From Helianthus annuus (lineage: Eukaryota; Streptophyta; Magnoliopsida; Asterales; Asteraceae), in contig NC_035435.2 of the NCBI RefSeq assembly GCF_002127325.2, forward strand, positions 122,755,127 through 122,819,126: a stretch of DNA of 64,000 nucleotides. Reading direction: 5' to 3'. The notes below the pieces were generated by a model. It worked only from the letters and a program-made list of their open reading frames with translations. It did not search any database and was not told the DNA's origin. Positions 22,834 through 32,359 of this stretch are shown here, piece by piece. Positions within the stretch are counted from its first letter, which is position 1; each line of letters begins with the position of its first letter. Position numbers and translations under genes: made by a program.

Positions 22834-23292
22834 TGTTGGTGCACTACATCTGTTGATTCCGTCTAAGTGTCTAGGATCAGGTCTTGCATTGTATTGTATA
22901 GAATAGGGCACGTTATACGAGAAAACGAGAGTCTGTATAGGTGTTAGGAGTTAGGATCGCTTATAGGGTCACACAAAACTTGGGTCGCTTATCTGATCAT
23001 ATGTGGGTCGCTTATGTGTCAAGCCTGGACCGCTCATGTGTCACATGTCCACATGAGCGAACCCAGAAGCCTATATATAGGGTTGTTTGGGGCGATCCTC
23101 ATAGTTCAGTGATTGTATTCCACGCCGAAGCTCTGTCGGTGTGACGATCGAACTGTAAATCGTTTCTAATCAATACAAAAGACAGTTAGGAGGAAGAACA
23201 AGCTATATCTACTTGCTTTTCTTATTATTCCGCATCTGAATTGCAAGAGTAAACCTCTGAACGACTCGTTCGGGTCAGCAAACGATCCTACA
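22834..23292 (+). repeat. 3' LTR of the gag-only copia element
   Basis: 459 bp, differing from the 5' LTR at three positions by eye. The hairpin arms 23031-23040 and 23050-23059 and the TATA box 23072-23079 are conserved. Target copy CGACG follows at 23293-23297. Confidence 0.97.
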
Positions 23293-23297
23293 CGACG

Positions 23298-23490
23298 AGC
23301 GCAATATGGATTTCTGGATAAATTCATAACCATGAATGTGATGGTGAAAGTTTGGTAATAATAATAATATAATAATAATAATATATAATATGTGTGTATG
23401 AAAAAAAAACTATGGATGCCTACTACTATTAGTGTAATTTTATTTCAGTTGGTATTGTAATTTTAATTTTCAGTATTGGTTTATAGTAGA

Positions 23491-23541
<51 letters not shown>
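23298..23541 (+). other. Accessory-ORF tail and AT-rich spacer
   Basis: 23298-23329 holds the last codons of the accessory ORF (ER-N-M-D-F-W-I-N-S, TAA). Then follow TAA/ATA-type microsatellite around 23338-23390, an A9 run, and (TA)n from 23494. This could be the 5' part of an intron before gag. No further coding seen. Confidence 0.6.
23494..23541. repeat. (TA)n microsatellite, left flank of MITE
   Basis: 48 bp of TA directly abutting the MITE. Confidence 0.95.
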
Positions 23542-23544
<3 letters not shown>

Positions 23545-24027
23545 GGGGAATGTTCATTTGAGAAGAAAAAGAATAAAAGGGTATAATTGTAAAACATTAA
23601 ATAGTTTTTTTCTCATCTCATTTATTATTATGTTTGACTAACTAATTAGTCATTAAGACTATAATCCTCCACACTAAATATTTTTGCCTACACACATCAA
23701 AAGTTATCCTACACATTTCGAAATTTATCCTACACATATTGAAATTTATCCTACACAACTCGTAATTTATCCTACACGCCTCGTATTTATCCTACACTAT
23801 AAATGAATTTTTATTTTTATTTTTTGTGAAAAATATATATTTTAAAAATAAGTTACAAATTTAATATAGTTAGTTATTAAAAATGAAACTACCAATTGAT
23901 GATGTATGTAAGTTTACTAATATACCCTTATAGTTACATTTAGTACAAATATTAAATGAAGTCTAATGAAGCATTTCTATCGGTTGAAATTTCTTCTTAC
24001 AAAGAATTTCTTCTCATTTGAACCCTC

Positions 24028-24030
<3 letters not shown>
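23542..24030. mobile_element. MITE inside a TA microsatellite
   Basis: Roughly 489 bp, AT-rich, non-coding. Terminal inverted repeats GTTCATTTGAGAAGAA (starts about 23552) and TTCTTCTCATTTGAAC (ends about 24023) match at 15 of 16 positions when one is reversed, with GGGG/CCCT-like outer ends. Both sides are pure TA repeats, which fits insertion into a TA tract. The interior carries a 20-25 bp minisatellite (TTTATCCTACAC plus a variable spacer). The superfamily is unclear to me. Confidence 0.75.
23700..23800. repeat. Minisatellite of TTATCCTACAC units in the MITE
   Basis: Five to six copies of TTATCCTACAC separated by about 10 variable bases such as ATTTCGAAA, ATATTGAAA, AACTCGTAA. Confidence 0.85.

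Positions 24031-24116
<86 letters not shown>
24031..24116. repeat. (TA)n microsatellite, right flank of MITE
   Basis: 86 bp of TA immediately after the MITE end. Confidence 0.95.
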
Positions 24117-24119
<3 letters not shown>

Positions 24120-24228
24120 AGTAAGTCACAATGCTCGACGTTTTTGATCAACATGCGTGTTGTGTGATTGATTGTATTAAATATTATTTTGTGATATTAA
24201 TATGTGGTAAATGTTTAAAATTCAGATG

Positions 24229-25330
24229 GACAATGAAGTGAATCAGGAAAACCAGAACAATAATAACCAGAACGACAATAACCCGATTAATGAGAATCCA
24301 AACAACAATAACAATGGAAACCAAGTGGATAATAGTGCCGTTCAACACATAGTGGCACAAGGAATCATAGATGCAATGTCATTTATTATCCCAACAGTTA
24401 GGGAAGCGGATAATAAAAGTAAAATAGTAGTAAACGACCAACTGAACCTGAACACAGCGTGAACAATGGACCCGTACTTCAAGCGCCCATTCCCAAAAGA
24501 AGAAGAACCCTACCTCATGGTTGTTCTTACAAAAGATTTTGGTCTTGTAAACCAATGGAATTCTCGGGCAATGAAGGGTCCATTGCAACTCTACGTTGGA
24601 TAGAAAAGACTGAGGCTGTTTTAAAAATAAGCAAGTGTGCGGAAGAGGATAAGATAATGTTTGCTTCTAATCTGTTCAAGAACTCAGCCTTAGAATGGTG
24701 GAACACTATCCTCCAGTCAAGGGGAAGTGATAGGGTTTACAACATGGAATGGGAGGAATTTAAGAACATGGTAGAAAGGAAGTTCTACCCTCCCAATGAA
24801 AAAGAACAGATAGCAAATAAATTCCTAAACCTTAGGATGACTGGAGTAGATAGTAAGGGTTATACTACTACATTCTTTTAATATGCTAGAATAGTACCAA
24901 CCCTTGCATCACCTGAACCAGTATTAATCTCCCGTTACATTTGGGGATTAATTGGGGAAATTAGGCATGTAGTCAAGGCAGCTAGACCTCAAACCATAGA
25001 AGAAGCTGTAGAACTAGCAAACACCTTGACAGATGAATTAGTTCGTACGCGAGAAGAAGACCAAAGAAGGAATCTAGCTCAAAAGCTTACCCAGGAATTC
25101 CGCTATGGAAATTCCAACCGTAAGAACGTAGGTTCTACCTCTGCACCATACTGCAAGGCTTGTAAGAAAAAGCATTTGGGAAAATGCTCCACTTACTGCA
25201 ATTTCTGCAAGCTACCAGGACACAAGGAAGAAGATTGCAGGAGGAAACCTAATAACGGAAGATGCTTCAACTGTGGAGAAAAAAGTCACATCATGCCAAA
25301 TTGTCCGAAACTAGTTCCAGCCATGGGCAA
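24229..25330 (+). pseudogene. Gag of Tekay-like element
   Basis: Starts ATG 24229, which follows AAATTCAG and could be a splice acceptor. An Asn/Gln-rich N-terminus ends at a TGA (24460-24462). The next frame from 24459 carries the retrotransposon gag domain (FSGNEGSIATLRWIEKTE, ALEWWNTILQSRG, FKNMVERKFYPP), an in-frame TAA at 24879-24881, the C-terminal capsid helices, and two CCHC knuckles, CNFCKLPGHKEEDC and CFNCGEKSHIMPNC. Loss of frame at 24460 and the TAA make it non-functional. It is continuous with protease downstream. Confidence 0.85.
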
Positions 25331-27395
25331 TACGACTACCAAAAATGCTAGAGCATTTGTTCTGACAGCCGATGAAGCCAAGATGATCCCGGACGTGATA
25401 GCCGGTACGTTTTTAGTTAATGATGTTTTTGCTAAAGTATTATTTGACTCTGGTGTGAACCAAAGTTTTATTAATACTTCATTTTGAAAACTTCTAAATC
25501 AGTCATTAACTAAACTCTCATAAGATTGTCTAGTAGAAGCAGCGAATAGGGAAACCATTAGAATTTCTAAAATCTTGCAGGAAGCAAGAATAGAAATTTT
25601 AAATCAAAAGTTTATTGCAAACCTCTACCCAATGAATCTGGTAGGATTTGATATTGTGTTAGGGATTGATTGGTTAATAGCCAATAAAGCCTGTATTTTA
25701 TGTGATCAAAAGTCAATTCAAGTAAACTCACCAAAAGGTGAAAAGATCACAATTAAAGGAGATAAACCCTCTAGATCCACGAAATTCATCTTTGTAATGA
25801 AAACAACAAGTTGTATAAAAAAAGGATCTATAGTGTATTTGATTTCCATAATCACTAACACTAAAGGAAATGAACTAAAGGATATCCCGATAGTATCTCA
25901 GTTTTCAGATGTATTTCTAGAAGAATTACCGGGACCACCGCCGGATAGAGAAGTTGAATTCAGAATTCACCTGCTACCAGGAACGTCACCAATCGCCAAA
26001 GCACCCTACCAGTTGGCACCCGCAGAAATGCAGGAACTGAAGAAACAATTGGATAAAGGATTCATACAACCAAGTTCATCACCGTGGGGAGCAACGATTT
26101 TGTTTGTTAAGAAGATAGACGGATCGATGCGTATGTGCATTGATTACCGGGAATTGAACAAGGTCACGATTAAGAATCGGTACCCATTACCAAGGATCGA
26201 TAGACTGTTCGATCAACTTCAAAGAGCTCGATTTTTCTCTAAAATCGATTTAAGGTCAGGATATCATCAATTAAAGGTACAGGAAGAAGACATTCCTAAA
26301 ACCGCATTTAGAACAAGGTATGGCCATTATGAATTTACTGTCATGCCATTTGGTTTGACCAATGCCCCAGCTGCATTTATGGACATGATGAACCGAATAT
26401 GTAAGCCATATTTGGATAAATTCATAATTGTTTTTATAGATGATATTCTTATCTATTCTAAAAATAAAGAGGATCATGCAAAGCATTTGCACGCACTTCT
26501 AAGTTTATTAAGGAAGGAAAAGCTTTATGCTAAGTTTTCTAAGTGCGAGTTTTGGTTAGAACAGGTACAGTTTCTTGGACATTTAGTCGACCAAGAAGGA
26601 ATTCATGTGGATCCCACAAAGATCGAGGCAATTACCAAATGGAAAACCCCTGAGTCACCCACCGAGGTTAGAAGTTTCTTAGGATTGGCAGGTTACTATA
26701 GAAGATTTATTCGAGATTTTTCTAGAATAGCCATTCCCTTAACTAAGCTAACCTGTAAATCTGTTAAGTTTGAATGGGGACCAAAACAAGAAGAAGCTTT
26801 TAGAATTCTTAAGCAAAGATTAACCAATGCACCCATACTAGCGTTACTAGAAGGAATTGAAGATTTTGTAGTCTATTGTGACGCTTCTAAGTTAGGTTAT
26901 GGATGTGTATTGATACAACGTCAAAAGGTTATAGCATACGCATCTAGACAATTTAAGAACCATGAAGAGAATTATTCAACCCATGATCTAGAATTAGGAG
27001 CAATAATTTTTGCTCTTAAAATTTGGAGACATTACCTTTATGGTAGTAAGTGTACTATTTTCACTGATCATAAGAGTCTAAGGTATGTGTTCGGGCAAAA
27101 AGAGTTGAATATGAGACAAAGACGCTGGATGGAGATTCTTAGTGATTATGATTGCAATATCCAGTACCATGCAGGAAAGGCAAATGTAGTGGCTGATGCT
27201 TTAAGCCGAAAATATCATGAAAAGCCAAAAAGGGTGCGTTCTCTTAAATTAAATCTGCAAGTAGATTTAAATGAGCAGATTAGAAAAGCACAAGAATCAG
27301 TAATCAAGGATGATACTGAAAAATTAAAAGGAATGATTAAGGAACAGATGGAATTTGGAGATTCCATAAGAAAAGAATGTGGATACCTAAATTAG
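25331..27395 (+). pseudogene. Protease, reverse transcriptase and RNase H of Tekay-like pol
   Basis: In the same frame as gag (positions divisible by 3). Protease DSG is at 25446-25454, followed by stops at 25485-25487 and about 25521, then the LGIDWL block. RT runs from about 25880: [59 protein letters not shown], the catalytic FIDD at 26433-26444 and FLGHLV. RNase H about 26860-27200 has [13 protein letters not shown], the DHKSL block, and the ADALSR tail. The frame 25575-27395 is open for 606 codons, so RT and RNase H look intact in sequence although protease is cut by stops. Ends at a TAG 27393-27395. Confidence 0.92.
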
Positions 27396-28682
27396 GAAAC
27401 CTTGCGTCATCGTATATTAGAAGAAGCCCATAAGTCTAAGTATACGATGCATCCTGGAAGTGATAAAATGTATCAGGATTTAAGAAAGAATTTTTGGTGG
27501 ATAGGAATGAAAGTGGATAGGAATGAAAAAGGATATAGCAGCTTACGTTTCTAAATGTTTAACTTGTTCACAAGTTAAAGCTGAACATCAGAAACCCTCA
27601 GATTTATTGCAATAGTTAGAAATGCCAGTATGGAAATGGGAAATGCTAATAATGGATTTTGTTACCAAATTACCCAAAACAAGAAAATGTAATAATACAA
27701 TCTGGGTGATTGTAGATAGACTAAACAAGTAAGCCCATTTCCTACCAGTGAAGGAAACTTTCAGTATGGAAAAATTAGCCAAGCTATATGTAAATGAAAT
27801 AGTTTCATTACATGGAATTCCTTTATCAATTGTTTCTGATAGGGATAGCCGCTTTACCTCTCATTTTCGGGCAAGTTTCCAAAAGGCAATGGGAACCAAG
27901 TTGAATCTAAGCACAGCTTATCATCCTCAATCAGACGGTCAAAGTGAAAGGACAATTCCGACAATGGAGGACATGCTTAGAGCTTGTGTAATTGATTTCG
28001 GAGGTAATTGGGACGATCATTTGCCGTTAATAGAATTTTCTTATAATAACAGTTATCACACCAGTATCAATGCTGCACCATCTGAAGCACTTTATGGACG
28101 AAAGTGCCGAACCCCAGTCTGTTAGGTAGAAATTGGGGAAAAGCAACAATCTGGACCTGAGATAGTATAAGAAACAACCGACAAGATCATTCAAGTCAAG
28201 GAACGACTAAAAGCAGCACGTGATCGACAAAAGAGTTATGCTGATAACAAACGCAAACCGTTGGAATTTCAAGTAGGAGATAAAGTATTATTAAAAGTCT
28301 CTCCTTGGAAAGGAGTGGTAAGATTCATCAAAAGGGGAAAGCTAAGTCCCAGGTATGTTGGACCTTTTGAGATTATTAGAAGAATAGGACCTGTAGCTTA
28401 TCAGCTACAACTGCAAGAGGAGATGGCAGGAATACATGATGTGTCTAATCTTAAGAAATGCTTAGCTGATGAGTCACTCGTAGTGCCTCTAAGGACATAG
28501 AGGTAAATGAACAACTCAAATTTGTAGAAAGACCTCTACAGATTGAAGACATGAAAGTCAAAAATCTCAAGCACAAGAGATTAGTTCTGGTTAAAGTGAA
28601 ATGGGACTCTAAAAGAGGACCAGAATATACATGGGAACTTGAATCAGAAATGCAAAGGAAATATCCACACCTATTCCAGTAG
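27396..28682 (+). pseudogene. Integrase and chromodomain-like tail of Tekay-like pol
   Basis: The HHCC zinc region starts right after the TAG. A 16-bp tandem duplication (27499-27514 and 27515-27530) shifts the frame in front of the CLTCSQVK cysteines. The catalytic core runs 27640-28125 with [17 protein letters not shown] and the [11 protein letters not shown] block. Stops are TAG 27613, TAA 27730, TAG 28123 and TAA 28168. From 28261 the C-terminal region (VGDKVLLKVSPWKGVVRF, LSPRYVGPFEII) leads to DVSNLKKCLAD. A frame slip near 28490 follows, then a chromodomain-like end (VKWDSKRGPEYTWE) to TAG 28680-28682. The chromodomain supports chromovirus/Tekay affiliation. Confidence 0.88.
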
Positions 28683-28718
28683 ACCTCGAGGACGAGCTCT
28701 AAAACAAGGTGTGTAGGA

Positions 28719-30068
28719 TATAACAACCCTAAAGTAAACCGACACCCTCGGAATATTTTCCGACACCTTAAGAATATTTAAATTATCCCAATATGTTCTA
28801 AAATACACCCAATACGTGAAAACGGACCCCGAGTTCCTTTAATATTATTAAAATTAATTAAAAATCAAATTTTTGGGGCTCTCGCGGGGCGCGTAAACCA
28901 CCCCTTTAGCCTACGCGGGCAGCGAGCGATCGGAAACAAGGCAGCACCCGGTGTTGACACGTGTCCGACGCGTGTTGAACCTACATGTCTGACCCGGATC
29001 AGCTACGCCTAGACCCCCCTCTTACGCGGGCCACGTAAGCCTTAAGCTTATCTTACCCGGGTCGCTAGAGAAGCTGAAGAGTCACCTATAAATAGATGGC
29101 ATCGGCCTTCAGTCTAGAATCGCACCAATTTTCTTTCTCTCTCGAAATTCTGAAGATTTAACATAATTCTCGGGTATAATACCCCCTAAATAACGAGTTC
29201 TGCTCTGTTGTAAGTATCATAACCCCTGGATACGTATTAGATACTCTGCCCGATTGATCTAGGGTTCCGTAACGGCTGTCGTGGTTCTGCTAGATGTAGT
29301 CGTTGGAATGCCGTCTCGGGGAGGGTATTACTAATGTTAAAATGGGTTATTATACTAACACGTGTGCATTTGTGTAAATTATAGATTGTCACCAGGAAAC
29401 CCTAAAGGATAATCTAAGATATCAATGTGAGTAATCTCCTTTTTGCAAACTGTTTTTACAAAACCTCACTTAATTAATTATATATTAAGCGGTTATTGAG
29501 TATTTGTAAGGATACAATTATCGTCGGTAAATTTGGGGTTTTGTATACAAAATTTGTTACTACCTTGCGAGGAGTAACATGACCATAAGTCGGAACGACA
29601 GTACCGTGGGTGGTAATTGATATGACTTGGAAACAAATGTAATTACGGGACCGCCCTCAATACTGCACAATGGTTTTTATTAAACTTGATTAAACTGAGA
29701 TTCACTCACCAGTATTTCCCACTTACAAAATGTTTTTAAACGCGTTTTAGGTAACAATATGTGAAAGCCAAATAGAAGCCAGATGGACAACACTGAAGGC
29801 TTGGAAAAGTGGCTATAAAGTTACCTAAATTAAATAGATGTTTTTATTAAATAAAATATGATTTATTCCTATGAAAATGGATGTACTGAAAACTTGGGTT
29901 TTATCCCATGTGTTTAATATTATGAAAGCGTGGTATTTTACTCTGATAAAATATTTCCTAACTACGGTCCTGATGTAATTTCCGCTGCCAAAATGGATAA
30001 GAACAAGATACCACCAAAACTGGCCGCGACCGCCCGTTCCCGGGTAGCTAGGGGACGGGGGTTGCACA
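28719..30068 (+). repeat. 3' LTR of the Tekay-like element
   Basis: 1350 bp, begins TATAACAACCC after a purine-rich GGTGTGTAGGA, ends GTTGCACA. U3 contains a GC-rich inverted module (28879-28926), a G-box CACGTG at 28958-28963, a second module (29021-29076) and a TATA box CTATAAATA at 29086-29094. It carries the GTGAAAGCCAAATAGAAGCC block shared with 41938. It directly abuts the Asp-primed element, and CCGGT just after it would be the target copy if the 5' side were present. Confidence 0.88.
28879..29094 (+). promoter_or_regulatory. Tekay LTR promoter: two GC-rich modules, G-box, TATA
   Basis: Module 1 arms are CTCGCGGGGCGCGTAA and CCTACGCGGGCAGCGAG. The G-box ACACGTGT is at 28957-28964. Module 2 begins CTTACGCGGGCCACGTAAG (29021-29039), with a weaker partner CTTACCCGGGTCGC at about 29052. 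TATA is at 29086. The same order is kept in the solo LTR (41105-41308) and the minus-strand LTR (2121-2340). Confidence 0.7.
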
Positions 30069-30108
30069 CCGGTGATCAAGTTCATTCAACCATAAGCGGC
30101 TAATCACC

Positions 30109-30758
30109 TTGGTTTCACCCTGGTGTAGGTAGTTGTATTACTTAGTGTTTCGAATTGTGTTTAGTTTTGACTTGTGTGACAAATTATGTTTTGATTTTGA
30201 ACACCTTTGATAATTGTCGTGTATTTGAATTGAATTTACAAATTGTCGACGATGATAAAGTTATGACTTTGTGAAATGAATTTGTGCATTTATGCGTTAT
30301 CTTGGTTAGGATTTACTTGTGTTGATTACGAAGTGCATTCTTGTCCATTCTTATGAATGTTGATAGTTATTGGCACCTAAGTCTTGGTACACTAAATCCG
30401 TTAATCACTTATCCAATTAAGTCAATTCTAAAACTTGTAGAAATCTAGGTTTGCAATTACCGAAACCGGGTGTGAACCCTTTTTCTCATTATTGTTTAAC
30501 AATCAATTACCTTCTTGCAATTTGTTAATCATTAGTAATTTAATCAACTCCATTAGTTTAATTCACATCTTTTCAACCAAACAAAAATACAAAAATGTTC
30601 TAGCAAGCTTCATAAGTGTGACATTTGTTTAAATTCAACCAAGTCCATTCGCAAACCACATACTCTTCGTGGTTTGACCCCTTACTACCACTAGCTAATT
30701 GTTAAGGATAATTAGGGTTATAAATATTATCTTTGACCGGAGCGCGACAATCCGATCA
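30109..30758 (+). repeat. Left LTR of the Asp-primed element
   Basis: Homologous to 31578-32226. Shared blocks include TTGTCGACGATGATAAAG, GAAACCGGGTGTGAACCC and CTTTGACCGGAG. Confidence 0.85.
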
Positions 30759-30764
30759 AATTTT

Positions 30765-30832
30765 TGGCGTCGTTGCCGGTGATCGAACCCGGGTCACCCG
30801 CGTGACAGGCGGGAATACTTACCACTATACTA
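30765..30832 (-). other. Antisense near-full-length tRNA-Asp (GUC) at the primer-binding site
   Basis: Starts TGG (complement of CCA) exactly where the primer site belongs and continues for 68 nt as the reverse complement of tRNA-Asp. On the minus strand one reads a D-arm region (TATAGTGGTAAGTATTC), a perfect 5-bp anticodon stem CCCGC/GCGGG with a 7-nt loop holding GTC (complement at 30804-30806), and a T arm with GGTTCGATC, then GCC and CCA. From my memory of plant tRNA-Asp only two bases differ, both in the first 18 nt (30770 and 30780). The first seven nucleotides of the tRNA (5' acceptor strand) are absent and replaced by A/T. This is not a functional tRNA gene. Confidence 0.85.
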
Positions 30833-31532
30833 TAAAAAATGCACCCGTGACTTAGGCTCGTGATCGGTGTATTTTTTGTACACTCTAGTTTATTTTAATT
30901 ATAAAAAAATGCATCGATATTGTTATAAAAGATGCCACTTTGATCGGTTTTGTTGTTTTGTAGGTTGTGAAGAGAACTAGTTTAAAATGATGAATTTATA
31001 ATTAATATAACATAAGTAATAAACTTTGAAAAATCAAGTAAGAAATAGTAATTGCAATTGATATTCAAATTGTTTTCTTTGTTTTTGGAGTCAACGAGAA
31101 AACAAAACAGAATACTAAACAATTAACTTAATTAAAATTGCAATTAATGTATTTCTAATTAATGTTTTTGTTCTTTTGGAATTGTGTAGAGAATGGAATA
31201 TAAATGGAGTTCAATAAGTGTGTTGAAGAATGGTTATACAGAAGTCAAATGGAGCATGTGCAATTAATTGGGTTTTCTATAACTCTTGCCATAAACAATC
31301 ATCCATAACCCACCATAGAGTTTATCTTATTGGAATTAATTGATACATGTTGACTAAAAGAAAAAGGAACAAAACGTAACAGCAACACTTCTTTGGGAGT
31401 TTAAAAAAGTGATCTGGGAGCCACAACACACCACCACTTCATCTTCATCCATTCTCCACCATCCAAACCCTAACCCCTAACCCTCAACTCTCCTTCAAGA
31501 GCCAAGATTATGGTTCGGTGCTCGTATTCATC
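30833..31532. other. Interior of the Asp-primed element
   Basis: AT-rich, no reading frame of note. The purine-rich AAAAGAAAAAGGAACAAAACG near 31355-31376 or AAAAAAGTGATCTGGGAG near 31402 could be the polypurine tract, but neither clearly abuts a TG start. Short AAACCCTAA telo-box-like repeats lie at about 31465-31490. Confidence 0.5.
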
Positions 31533-31577
31533 CTCCGGTGATCGCGCCTCTTCGACCATGAACAGCTAGTCTCTTCG

Positions 31578-32226
31578 GTTTCACCCCTGTATAGATTGTT
31601 GTAAGAATTTTTAGGGTTTATGCATTTGTATTTTCATTTGATTTTGTGACAAATTGTTTAGTACTTGAACACCTTTGGTAATTGCCGTGTATCTGAATTG
31701 AATTTACAAATTGTCGACGATGATAAAGTTATGACTTTGTGAAATGAATTTGTGCATTTATGCGTTATCTTGGCAAGGATTTACTTGTGTTGATTACGAA
31801 GTGCATTCTTGTCCATTCTTATGAATGTTGATAGTTATTGGCACCTAAGTCATGGTACACTAAATCCGTTAATCACTTATCCAATTAAGTCATATCTAAA
31901 ACTTGTAGAAACCTAGGTTTGCAATTACCGAAACCGGGTGTGAACCCTTTTTCTCATTATTGTTTAACAATCAATTACCTTCTTGCAATTTATTAATCAG
32001 TAGTAATTTAATCAACTCCATTAGTTTAATTCAAATCTTTTCAACTAAACAAAAATACAAAAATGTTCTAGCAAGCTTCATAAGTGTGACATTTGTTTAA
32101 ATTCAACCAAGTCCATTCGCAAACCACATACTCTTCGTGGTTCGACCCCTTACTACGACTAGCTAATTGTTAAGGGTAATTAGGGCTGTAAATATTATCT
32201 TTGACCGGAGTGCGACAATCCGATCA
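31578..32226 (+). repeat. Right LTR of the Asp-primed element
   Basis: Ends ATCCGATCA at 32226. Upstream homology with the left copy can be followed, weakly, back to CCGGTGATC at about 31538. Confidence 0.8.
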
Positions 32227-32359
32227 CCAGGCCATAAATATAAAACTTTGTCTGGAAGCCTCGAAGGCTTTAAGCAACAAGGGACCTTATGTTTAACATA
32301 CATAAACCACAAATATTGTTCAAAAGAGGCTAAGAAAGCTACGAATAAAGATACTTTCC

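Larger units (their letters stand above)
15527..23292 (+). mobile_element. Young gag-only copia element (Sirevirus-like, TR-GAG type)
   Basis: LTRs of 459 bp each (15527-15985 and 22834-23292) start TGTTGG and end CTACA. The target duplication CGACG is perfect at 15522-15526 and 23293-23297. I count three substitutions between the LTRs. It has an initiator-Met primer site, a motif-array leader, one very long gag frame (16562-20500, one stop) and a 2.3-kb non-coding 3' region with four polypurine motifs. No protease, integrase, RT or RNase H is present anywhere, so it needs a helper. The Sirevirus assignment rests on the extended coiled-coil gag and multiple AGGGGGAGT tracts. Confidence 0.95.
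14805..30068 (+). mobile_element. Second Tekay-like Ty3/gypsy element, 5'-truncated, with two insertions
   Basis: Plus-strand order is accessory ORF (14825-15526 and 23298-23329), AT-rich spacer, gag (24229-25330), protease-RT-RNase H (25331-27395), integrase and chromodomain-like end (27396-28682), then the 3' LTR (28719-30068). The 5' LTR and primer site are missing. A copia element (15527-23292) and a MITE (23542-24030) are inserted. Pol reads in one frame for most of its length with a handful of stops, so inactivation is fairly recent. Confidence 0.85.
30069..32226 (+). mobile_element. Small Asp-primed LTR element (TRIM-like, Athila-type primer site)
   Basis: Two direct repeats, about 30069-30758 and 31533-32226, both end GCGACAATCCGATCA. 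Their last 560 bp differ at about 20 sites, whereas their first 120 bp are much more diverged. After the left repeat come AATTTT and a tRNA-Asp-type primer site. The 0.8-kb interior has no coding domain. The left repeat is truncated by the Tekay LTR. CCAGG at 32227-32231 would be its right target copy. It could be a deletion derivative of a larger Athila or Tat element. Confidence 0.75.

Noticed and set aside
23700..23800. CRISPR-like spaced repeats in the MITE, and likewise the leader arrays
   Set aside because: Units and spacers are short and irregular, the context is a plant transposon, and no cas genes are present.
30765..30832. Functional tRNA-Asp gene on the minus strand
   Set aside because: The 5' acceptor strand is missing, CCA is encoded, and it sits exactly at a primer-binding site; it is a copied primer.
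31465..31490. Telomere repeats (CCCTAA)
   Set aside because: Only two or three imperfect units; telo-box-like words are common in plant leaders.
31509..31568. Short ATG frame (20 codons) in the right repeat of the Asp-primed element
   Set aside because: Too short, not conserved in the left repeat.
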